Shown here one piece after another: positions 37,101 to 43,701 of a stretch of 64,000 nucleotides of DNA. The stretch's first letter is position 1. Every line of letters starts with the position of its first letter. Where the stretch lies: positions 1 through 64,000 of the forward strand of contig CAMAVR010000014.1 in assembly GCA_945861885.1 (NCBI GenBank), written 5' to 3'. This DNA comes from Nannocystis exedens (GTDB lineage: Bacteria; Myxococcota_A; Polyangia; Polyangiales; Polyangiaceae). The position numbers and the translations under genes were made by a program. The notes under the pieces are model-generated. The model saw only the letters and a list, made by a program, of their open reading frames with translations. It was not told the origin of the DNA and made no database searches.

Positions 37101-37475
37101 TGCGAAGTCGTTTCGAAGGACGGAGCGAGCGACGCGTTGGCCGGAGCCGAACAGTTGATGCGAGCCGGCGCTATCGATCTGGTGATCAGCATTCCGCGCG
37201 AGTATGACGCCGCCGGTAAGCGCGATGGCTTTCGCATTCGTCGATGCGCGACTGACCTTGAAATACCGCTCGTTACAGATCTTCCGTTGGCACGTCGCGT
37301 CGTTCGAGCGATGGGGCGGTATGCTCTCGACGATCTGAAAACGAAGCCGTGGAGTCGGTATTTGTCGCCAGGAGTTGACCCCGACAGCATGCATTTGCCA
37401 GTCGCGATCGGGGTGCCGCAATCCGCGAGCAACGGGCCACAGGCAGATGTACGTTCATCGATAGGGAGTGCCTAA
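34146..37475 (+). CDS. carB: Carbamoyl-phosphate synthase large subunit, eukaryote-like type
   Basis: 1,109 residues, complete: two homologous ATP-grasp halves, an oligomerisation part and a C-terminal MGS-type regulatory domain. It makes carbamoyl phosphate for pyrimidines and arginine. The N half has VLGSGALQIGQAGEFDYSGS and GESIVVAPSQTLND. The C half has SVEFDW near 573, SKEHPVVI, EHVENAGVHSGDATLV near 779 and RSFPFVSKVLG near 847. These stretches are nearer to animal CAD/CPS1 as I remember them than to E. coli CarB, which reads EHIEQAGVHSGDSACS and RTVPFVSKATG. Translational coupling to carA is expected. The allosteric ligand (UMP, ornithine or other) cannot be told. Confidence 0.95.
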   Translation: MNRANGVGRGFLPSKPKRVLVLGSGALQIGQAGEFDYSGSQALKALKEEGVHTVLINPNIATIQTSDDLAGAVYFLPVDPYFVEKVIVEERIDAILLSFGGQTALNCGLALEASGALQRLGVRVLGTPVSAIRATEDRQIFNEKLAEIGVNVARSRAARNPEEALAAAREIGFPVIMRAGFSLGGKGSAIVKNEAEFKSVVDRAFTGAPQVLVEECLSGWKEIEYEVVRDADDNCITVCNMENVDPMGIHTGESIVVAPSQTLNDQEYQLLRDIAIRTIRHLGIVGECNIQYALDPKSTDYRVIEVNARLSRSSALASKATGYPLAYVAAKIALGYALPQIPNAITKVTTAFFEPALDYIVCKIPRWDFEKFAGVDRKLGPEMKSVGEVMAIGRSFPEALQKALRMLEIGVNGLDPNAFQFPDLKDEIARPTPRRMFAVAQAFANGMSVEEIAALSSMDPFFLREIERAVRIGNELKTLKALDHEKLLEAKRAGFSDKAIAARIKSTETEVRAHRHRLGVRPYLAQIDTLAAEYPAETNYLYLTYAASQSDIVPSTAKKVMVLGSGCYRIGSSVEFDWCCVNATMAARDLGYETLLLNCNPETVSTDYDLCDRLVFDEISLETVLELYETEKPDGVFVSMGGQTPNNLALKLHDFGVKIFGTSPALLDCAEDRKKFSSLCDQLNIDQPRWAEYTAAGDLDRTVETLGGFPVLVRPSYVLSGAAMKVAHGPAELKSYLAAATDVSKEHPVVITKFESNAREIEFDAVADKGEIVRWAISEHVENAGVHSGDATLVLPPQGLYLETIRTVRRIGAKLARALNVTGPFNVQLLSRHNDVKVIECNLRASRSFPFVSKVLGTNFVREATRVMLGAPPTPAIIDPLNLDYVAVKAPMFSFRRLGGVDPILGVEMASTGEVACFGEDIDEALLKAMVATGFRFPSKGVLLLLGPVGDKYLFSEEARDLLRQGLKLYATPGTAKILQAESIQCEVVSKDGASDALAGAEQLMRAGAIDLVISIPREYDAAGKRDGFRIRRCATDLEIPLVTDLPLARRVVRAMGRYALDDLKTKPWSRYLSPGVDPDSMHLPVAIGVPQSASNGPQADVRSSIGSA

Positions 37476-37476
37476 A

Positions 37477-39003
37477 ATGTCAAAGAAGCTTTGGGGTGGC
37501 CGGTTTTCAAAAGATGTGGATGCATCGATCCTCGGCTGGACCGAGTCGATCAGCGTCGACAGCAAGATGGTGATCGAAGACCTGTGGGGGAGTCTCGCGC
37601 ACGTGGCGATGCTCGGCCGGCAGGGGATTATCCCAGCGACCGATGCCGGGTCGATTTTGGGAACACTGCTGAATTTTCAAGACGATTATTCGGCCGGCAA
37701 ATGGCACCTTCAACTTGAGCGCGAAGATGTTCACATGAACGTCGAGTCACGCCTGATCGACGCGCTGGGGATTGACGTTGCGGGCAAGATGCACACCTGC
37801 CGATCGCGCAATGACCAGGTCGTGCTCGATTCAAAGCTCTACACGCGCAAGCGGCTTCTTGAGCTGCGTTGGAGGCTTATTCCTGCGATCGAGACGTTGC
37901 TCGAACGGGCGGGGCAGGGCGTTGACGACGTGATGGTGAGCTACACCCACGTGCAACACGCGCAGCCGATTTCGATCGGCTATTGGCTCTCGCACTACGC
38001 GGCAATCATGCTTCGCGACCTCGATCGCCTCAAGCGCGCCTACGATTTGACCGACGAAAACCCACTCGGAACAGGCGCGATCGCCGGCACGTCGTTCCCG
38101 ATCGATCGTCATCTAACGACGTCGCTTCTCGGATTTCAGAAAGTTCACGAGCACGGGCTCGACGCCACGTCATCGCGCGATTTTATGCTCGAGACGCTCA
38201 GCTCCACGGCGATTCTGATGACGACCGCGAGCCGTCTGGCCGAAGAGCTCATTCTCTGGTCGTCGTATGAATTCCGAACGGTGACGCTCGACGACGGTTT
38301 TGCGATGGGCTCATCGATGATGCCGCAGAAGAAAAACCCGGGCACGCTCGAGCTGCTGCGTGGTCGTTCGGGGCGGATGAACGGTCTGCTCGTCGCGGGG
38401 CTCACGATGATGAAGGGCCTTCCGAGCGGGTACAACCGCGACTTTCACGAAGAGAAAGAGATCTTGTGGGAGGCTCTCGATCTCATCAATCGCGCGACGG
38501 AAATCTTGCCTCCGCTGCTCCGTTCGACCACGTTCAACAAAGAGCGGATGGCGGAGCTCGCGCTGGGGAATTTCGCAAACGCGACCGAGCTCGCAAACTA
38601 TTTGGTGCGCAGTCACAATGTGCCATTCCGTCAAGCGCATCACATCGTCGGGAGTCTCGTTGGCGAATTGAGTCGTCGAGGCGAGAACTTTAGCAATTTC
38701 AAGACGTGCATGGAACACCTAAAAAAGAGCCAAATCGACGCTCCTGAGAGCGAAGTGAGAAAGGTGCTCGATCCGAAAGAGGTCATGCTGTCGTATCGTT
38801 CGCAAGGCGGCACCGCGCCCGAACCGGTCAAGGCGATGATTGAAAAGTTCGAAGAGACGCTCGCCAAGCACCGGAGCGAATTGGCGGCCGATGAACTTCG
38901 TGTAAGTCGCGCGTACGAACGGTGCCGAGAGATTGCGCGTCGTGCATCGGTGGTGAAATCGGCATCCGATATCGGGAAGCTGATCGCCGAACACGGGGCA
39001 TAA
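37477..39003 (+). CDS. argH: Argininosuccinate lyase
   Basis: 508 residues, slightly longer than the usual 460. It splits argininosuccinate to arginine and fumarate. It opens KKLWGGRFSKDVD. It has CRSRNDQVV, TGAIAGTSFPIDR and the superfamily signature MGSSMMPQKKNPG. I chose the ATG at 37477, with GGGAGTG eight bases before it, over a GTG three codons up that overlaps the carB stop. The gene is one base past carB. argG and argF are not in the window. Its place between carB and an aspartate carbamoyltransferase ties arginine to pyrimidine synthesis on one message. Confidence 0.95.
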   Translation: MSKKLWGGRFSKDVDASILGWTESISVDSKMVIEDLWGSLAHVAMLGRQGIIPATDAGSILGTLLNFQDDYSAGKWHLQLEREDVHMNVESRLIDALGIDVAGKMHTCRSRNDQVVLDSKLYTRKRLLELRWRLIPAIETLLERAGQGVDDVMVSYTHVQHAQPISIGYWLSHYAAIMLRDLDRLKRAYDLTDENPLGTGAIAGTSFPIDRHLTTSLLGFQKVHEHGLDATSSRDFMLETLSSTAILMTTASRLAEELILWSSYEFRTVTLDDGFAMGSSMMPQKKNPGTLELLRGRSGRMNGLLVAGLTMMKGLPSGYNRDFHEEKEILWEALDLINRATEILPPLLRSTTFNKERMAELALGNFANATELANYLVRSHNVPFRQAHHIVGSLVGELSRRGENFSNFKTCMEHLKKSQIDAPESEVRKVLDPKEVMLSYRSQGGTAPEPVKAMIEKFEETLAKHRSELAADELRVSRAYERCREIARRASVVKSASDIGKLIAEHGA

Positions 39004-39047
39004 TTGGTGTTCGCAATGCCAGACATTTTCTGCTGGGGGAGGTCGTG

Positions 39048-40004
39048 ATGGAAGGGTGGTATCACTCGAATGTTCTATCATCGATAGGATGGAGTCACGA
39101 AAAGTTGGCGCCCTTGCTCGACCTTGCCTCGGACTACAAAAAACGGCTTGAACAGAAGACCGACGTCTCTTCTCAACGCACTCGATTTATTTGCCTGACG
39201 CTTTTTTGCGAGCCGTCGACCCGAACGCGTCTCTCATTTGAGAGTGCCGCGCAGCATTTGGGAATTAAAGTGCTGAGCGCCGCCGATGCGCTAAACGACA
39301 CGTCGGCCCGCAAAGGCGAAACGCTGGAGGATATGGGGCGGGTGCTCTCGGCGTATGCCGATGTGATCGTGATGCGTCATCCCGAGCTCGGTGCGGTGCG
39401 GCGGTTGTCATCGACGGCGACGATTCCGGTCATTAACGCGGGCGATGGAGCCGGTGAGCATCCTACGCAAGCGTTAGTTGACCTGTTTACGATTCGCGAA
39501 GCGTTCGGGACGCTCAAAGGTCTAAAAGTAGGGCTTTGCGGCGACTTGCTCAACGGCAGAACGATTCATTCGCTGCTGCGCTTGCTGGTGGCATTTGACT
39601 GCGAAATTACTGCCATTTGCCCCGACGAACTGCGCATCCCGCGAGAAGTTTTGCAGAAAGTCCCCGGTGGCGCGGATGCCGTAAAATTCGAGCCCAATTT
39701 GCGCACGGCACTTCCGACTCTTGACGTGCTCTATATGACGCGTGTGCAAAAAGAGCGCTTTCACGACATCGATACGTACGAAAAGGTTCGCCACTCATAC
39801 CATCTGTCGCGCGCCGATCTCGAACTCGCGTCGGATCATTTGCGCGTTCTGCATCCGCTCCCGCGCATCGATGAAGTCGCCACCGAAGTCGATCTAGATT
39901 CGCGAGCGCTCTACTTTACGCAATCATCCAACGGCGTTCCGGTGCGAATGGCGCTTCTTTCGGGGGTCCTTGGTATGGAAAAGCCCATAGTAGCAACAAC
40001 GTAG
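39048..40004 (+). CDS. pyrB: Aspartate carbamoyltransferase, first copy (E. coli/eukaryote-like)
   Basis: 318 residues from an ATG with a strong GGGGAGG site. It condenses carbamoyl phosphate with aspartate. Motifs are CEPSTRTRLSFESAAQHLG, the GETLEDMGRVLSAYADVIV loop with RHPELG, GDGAGEHPTQALVDLFTI, GDLLNGRTIHSLLR, DVLYMTRVQKERF and HPLPRIDEV. The last is ATCase, not ornithine transcarbamylase, where HCLP is expected. These match the E. coli and CAD type. No regulatory chain (pyrI) follows. A second ATCase of a different type lies 0.6 kb downstream. Activity of both copies is unproven. Confidence 0.9.
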   Translation: MEGWYHSNVLSSIGWSHEKLAPLLDLASDYKKRLEQKTDVSSQRTRFICLTLFCEPSTRTRLSFESAAQHLGIKVLSAADALNDTSARKGETLEDMGRVLSAYADVIVMRHPELGAVRRLSSTATIPVINAGDGAGEHPTQALVDLFTIREAFGTLKGLKVGLCGDLLNGRTIHSLLRLLVAFDCEITAICPDELRIPREVLQKVPGGADAVKFEPNLRTALPTLDVLYMTRVQKERFHDIDTYEKVRHSYHLSRADLELASDHLRVLHPLPRIDEVATEVDLDSRALYFTQSSNGVPVRMALLSGVLGMEKPIVATT

Positions 40005-40054
40005 CCCTTTTGCCACTCGACGTGACTCGTTTGGTGTTAGGCTTCCACGCCTCC

Positions 40055-40645
40055 ATGATTCCGGCAATCTCCCCCAGGCGATCAAAAAAGTATGAAGGGC
40101 TCGTCCAGACGCGCGAAGTGTTGGATGAGGCTGGCGTTCGACGCGTGCTTGCGAAGATGGCCGATGAGATCGTTGCAAGTCGCATCGATACGTCGCGACT
40201 AATGATCGTCGGTATTCGCACCGGCGGCGTGCATGTGGCCGAACGTCTTCGCGCCGATCTGGTGTCGCGTATTGGCGACGAGGTGCCGCTTGGCGTGATG
40301 GACATTACGCTTTACCGCGACGATGTTTTTAGTGGGTTGGCAAAGCCTGTCATCGGCTCAACCGAGCTCCCGGGGTCGATCGATGGGCGCACCGTCATTC
40401 TTGTGGACGACGTGCTTTACACCGGTCGTACTACGCGCGCGGCGCTTGTCGAGTTGATGGATTTCGGTCGCCCTGACTCCGTGAAGCTCGCAACGCTTGT
40501 CGATCGAGGGCATCGTGAATTACCAATCCAGCCTGATTTCGTGGGGGTTGTGGTGCCAACGACCCGAGCTGAGTTGGTGAGCGTGCTGCTGCGCGAGGTG
40601 GATGGGGTTGACCAAGTTGTCGTGCGCGAACGGAGAGCGGGATGA
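40055..40645 (+). CDS. pyrR: PyrR: pyrimidine regulator/uracil phosphoribosyltransferase
   Basis: 196 residues from the ATG at 40055. A TTG at 40010 would add 15. This is a type I phosphoribosyltransferase fold: [15 protein letters not shown] near the N-terminus and the PRPP loop [34 protein letters not shown] and [22 protein letters not shown] are PyrR landmarks. In Gram-positives PyrR binds pyr mRNA and attenuates it with UMP. In others it may act only as a UPRTase. It overlaps the second ATCase gene by ATGA, the usual pyrR-pyrB order. Confidence 0.93.
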   Translation: MIPAISPRRSKKYEGLVQTREVLDEAGVRRVLAKMADEIVASRIDTSRLMIVGIRTGGVHVAERLRADLVSRIGDEVPLGVMDITLYRDDVFSGLAKPVIGSTELPGSIDGRTVILVDDVLYTGRTTRAALVELMDFGRPDSVKLATLVDRGHRELPIQPDFVGVVVPTTRAELVSVLLREVDGVDQVVVRERRAG

Positions 40646-41595
40646 ATCGGTCTTTTCGCCATCGGCATCTTCTCGATATTGAGTCGCTTGAACGCGATGA
40701 TTTGCTGACGATTCTTGGTCTCTCTGAAAAGATGTGGGAGGTCTCGGAACGGGCGGTAAAAAAAGTTCCGACGCTTCGCGGAAAGACAATCATCGGTCTT
40801 TTTCTAGAGCCGTCGACGCGCACACGATCATCGTTCGAAATCGCCGGCAAGCGCCTGTCGGCCGACGTCATCAACATTTCCGGAAACACGTCGTCAACGA
40901 CCAAGGGAGAGACGCTCCTCGACACCGTAAAGAATCTCGATGCGATGCGTCCTGATGTGATCGTGCTTCGGCACTCATCGTCTGGCGCGGCTCATTTTGT
41001 CGCGCAAAGAGTGAATTGTTCGGTCGTGAATGCCGGCGACGGGATGCATGAGCATCCGACACAAGCGCTGCTTGATTGCGCAACGATGATCAAACACAAG
41101 GGGCCTCTCGATGGCAAGACGGTCGCGATTGTTGGCGATGTGGCGCACAGCCGCGTTGCGCGATCGAATATTCACGCGTTGACCAAGCTAGGCGCGAAAG
41201 TGCGCGTTGCAGGGCCGCGGACGTTAATGCCGATCGATATCGCGGCGATGGGCGTCGATGTGTCTGACCGCGTCGAGCCGGCGATCACCGATGCCGATAT
41301 TGTGATGGTCTTGCGGCTGCAGAGCGAACGGCAAGAGGCCGGGCTTATCCCCAATGCGCGCGAATACAGCCGTTATTTTGGCATTAATCCACGAAATATT
41401 GAGCTCGCAAAACCCGATGCGATCGTCATGCATCCGGGGCCGATCAACCGCGGCGTCGAGCTTGAGCCTGAGGTCGCCGACGGTCCGCGTTCGGTGATTC
41501 TCGAGCAGGTCAGCTACGGGGTCGCTGTGCGGATGGCGGTCCTCTATCTTCTCGGCGGCGGCGCACACGACGAATTGGCATCGCAGGCGGTCTAG
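40642..41595 (+). CDS. pyrB: Aspartate carbamoyltransferase, second copy (Bacillus/Pseudomonas-like)
   Basis: 317 residues. This is the other subtype of ATCase: [80 protein letters not shown] and [10 protein letters not shown]. The HPGP-NRG form is typical of the pyrR-pyrB-pyrC operons of Bacillus and Pseudomonas. pyrC is absent; a histidine kinase gene follows after 17 bp. With the copy at 39048 this gives two catalytic chains of different ancestry in one operon. Confidence 0.95.
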   Translation: MNRSFRHRHLLDIESLERDDLLTILGLSEKMWEVSERAVKKVPTLRGKTIIGLFLEPSTRTRSSFEIAGKRLSADVINISGNTSSTTKGETLLDTVKNLDAMRPDVIVLRHSSSGAAHFVAQRVNCSVVNAGDGMHEHPTQALLDCATMIKHKGPLDGKTVAIVGDVAHSRVARSNIHALTKLGAKVRVAGPRTLMPIDIAAMGVDVSDRVEPAITDADIVMVLRLQSERQEAGLIPNAREYSRYFGINPRNIELAKPDAIVMHPGPINRGVELEPEVADGPRSVILEQVSYGVAVRMAVLYLLGGGAHDELASQAV

Positions 41596-41612
41596 CGAGG
41601 GAGGCAAACGGC

Positions 41613-42938
41613 GTGACGCACGATGTTCAGAAACAGCTCGCGGTGCTTCACGCGGTGACGCGCGTCGTTGCCGAAGCGCGGGCAATCGCGTCAGGGTTGG
41701 ATGAGCTTCTGCCAGCAATTTGTAACGGCATGGCGTGGGATGTTGGAGCGGCGTGGCTTGTCGACGAGGAGGCAAACGTGCTTCGTTGCGTCGCATTTTC
41801 GAAATCGCCAGCTGTTCATGTTCCGGGGTTTGAGGCGGCAACGCGCGCGGCTGTTTTCGTGTCGGGCATTGGCCTTCCCGGGCGAGTCTGGAAGGCCGGC
41901 GCGGCGTGCAAGATTTCGGATGTCGTGCTTGATGCGAATTTTCCGAGGGCACGACGAGCCGGCGACGATGATCTTCACGGTGCGTTCGGTGTGCCGATTC
42001 GTGTAGGCGGTAGACTCTTCGGTGTCCTCGAATTTTTTACGCACAATGTTTGTGATTTGAGCGATGAGCTTCTTCTCACGATGGATGCGATTGGCAGCCA
42101 AATAGGGCTGTTTATTCAGCGCGTGCAATCTCAGGAACAAGAGCGTGATTTGCAGGAGCAGCTTCAGTGCCTAGCGACGCGTCTCGTGATGGTGCAGGAG
42201 GCCGAACGCCGTCATCTTGCGCGCGAACTTCACGACGAACTTGGCCAGGTGCTGACGGGGTTGAAGTTGATGCTCGAAACTGCAGCGCGTTTGCCTCACG
42301 CGGCAGCGGTTGCGCGAACGGAGCAAGCGCTTCGAGTCGTCCGCAGGCTTGTCGAGGATGTGCGTGCACTGTCGTTGAATTTGCGCCCCCCAATGCTTGA
42401 GCAGGGGCTCGTGTCGGCACTCGTTGAGCACTTTGACCAATATTCGGTCGGCCCATCAGCTGACGGGTCGCAAGCCGAGCCGCTCATGAAAATTATTTTC
42501 GAGCATGCCGGAGTTGAGGCGCAAATGTTTAGCGCGCAAATTCGAGCGGCGGCGTTTCGAATTGTTCAAGAAAGTGTGACGAACGTCATTCGTCATTCGT
42601 CATCGCGTGAAGTGACGGTGCGACTTCAGGTGGCCCGTCAGTCGTTGATTGTCGTCGTCGAAGATCAAGGCCTCGGGTTTGATGTCGAGGCGGCGATCGC
42701 AGAGGGGACAACGGCCGGCCTCGCGGGGATGCGTGAACGTTCGAGTTTGCTAGGAGGGCGGTTGACGATCAACTCCGCGCCGGGTCGCGGGACACGCATC
42801 GAAGCGGAGCTGCCGCTGCTCAACGGAATCGACGATCACTCGGTAAAAAAAGCAGCTAAACGCGGTCGATCTCCAGGGCCCACTGCATTGCAGTTCGAAC
42901 CAAATCCAAGCCGGTCCGGAGATGGAGCTTCTGTTTGA
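41613..42938 (+). CDS. GAF-domain sensor histidine kinase, NarL-partner type
   Basis: 441 residues from a GTG with GGGAGG eight bases before it. There is no membrane segment. A GAF domain (about 5-175) is followed by HisKA_3 (EAERRHLARELHDELGQVLTGLKL, phospho-His in ELHDE). HATPase has the N-box RIVQESVTNVIRHS, DQGLGFD, and GLAGMRERSSLLGG. The cytosolic GAF suggests a small intracellular ligand. The last 27 residues (a Lys/Arg/Pro-rich tail past the ATPase fold) are encoded in the 83 bp that also encode, on the other strand, the end of the response regulator. It lies 17 bp after pyrB and may be read with it. Confidence 0.92.
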   Translation: MTHDVQKQLAVLHAVTRVVAEARAIASGLDELLPAICNGMAWDVGAAWLVDEEANVLRCVAFSKSPAVHVPGFEAATRAAVFVSGIGLPGRVWKAGAACKISDVVLDANFPRARRAGDDDLHGAFGVPIRVGGRLFGVLEFFTHNVCDLSDELLLTMDAIGSQIGLFIQRVQSQEQERDLQEQLQCLATRLVMVQEAERRHLARELHDELGQVLTGLKLMLETAARLPHAAAVARTEQALRVVRRLVEDVRALSLNLRPPMLEQGLVSALVEHFDQYSVGPSADGSQAEPLMKIIFEHAGVEAQMFSAQIRAAAFRIVQESVTNVIRHSSSREVTVRLQVARQSLIVVVEDQGLGFDVEAAIAEGTTAGLAGMRERSSLLGGRLTINSAPGRGTRIEAELPLLNGIDDHSVKKAAKRGRSPGPTALQFEPNPSRSGDGASV

Positions 42939-43515
42939 TGTTCAAACGGTGTGACTCGACCGTCTTCACGCTGATATGAAGCGCTTCGCTTATCTCGCGG
43001 GTGCCACGAGCGCTGCCGATTAGTTGAAAAATTTCGAGCTCGCGATCGCTGAGCACATGCATGGGCGACCCGTCGCTGCCCCCGCCCTCAAAACGGTGCA
43101 CCGCTTTGCGAATCATTCTGGCTGCAAGCAATTCGCTCACCCACAACTTTCCCTGGGCGACGGCGGAAATCGCTTCGAGCATCACCGTACTGCGCGCATG
43201 CTTCATGACGTAGCCGCTGGCGCCAGCTCGCAACGCCCTCTCGCCATAGAGAGTTTCGTCGTGCATCGAGATAACAAGTGCGCGCAGATCGGGATTGTCG
43301 GCCTTCGCCGATTTGATGAGCTCGAGACCGTTAGAGTTTGAAAGCGAAATGTCGCACACAAGAACGTGGGGGCGTATGCGCTTGAGCTCGACAAGCGCGC
43401 CCGGAGCTTCGTGCATCACCCCGCAAAGAGCTAGCGCGGTGTCTTCTGCAATAAGTTGCGAAAGCCCTTCGGCAAAGATCGGATGGTCGTCGACGATGAA
43501 AACTGTATGCACCAT
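42856..43515 (-). CDS. NarL/LuxR-family response regulator
   Basis: 219 residues from the ATG at 43515. The frame is open much further up, but the receiver begins here (HTVFIVDDHPIFAEGL). The receiver has the phospho-Asp in HVLVCDISLSNSNGLEL, Ser in VISMHDETL, and Lys in GYVMKHARS. A LuxR-type helix-turn-helix lies at 150-210: LSDRELEIFQLIGSARGTREISEALHISVKTVESH. It faces and overlaps the histidine kinase gene by 83 bp, so the two are a likely pair. Proximity to the GS and ammonium transporter genes suggests nitrogen control, by inference. Confidence 0.93.
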   Translation of the reverse strand: MVHTVFIVDDHPIFAEGLSQLIAEDTALALCGVMHEAPGALVELKRIRPHVLVCDISLSNSNGLELIKSAKADNPDLRALVISMHDETLYGERALRAGASGYVMKHARSTVMLEAISAVAQGKLWVSELLAARMIRKAVHRFEGGGSDGSPMHVLSDRELEIFQLIGSARGTREISEALHISVKTVESHRLNIKQKLHLRTGLDLVRTAMQWALEIDRV

Positions 43516-43620
43516 GTGAACTCTGTCACCTATCGCGTGACCCATTTGCAACGGCATTCTCCCACAATCACCCCAATGGACGAACGCAAAAACGTCACGA
43601 TCCTCCGTTTGTGGCTGAAA

Positions 43621-43638
43621 AAGGCGAAAAAACGCCTT
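43621..43638. promoter_or_regulatory. AAGGCG-A6-CGCCTT hairpin upstream of glutamine synthetase
   Basis: A perfect 6-bp inverted repeat around six A, in the 186-bp divergent region between the response regulator and the GSIII gene, 64 bp before the latter's ATG. It could be an operator or a small hairpin. No known consensus matches. Confidence 0.35.
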
Positions 43639-43701
43639 AGGTGAAACTCCTATGCCAAAATCAGGGTGCGTTCGGCGCGCGGCTTTTGCATAAAGTTGTT
43701 C

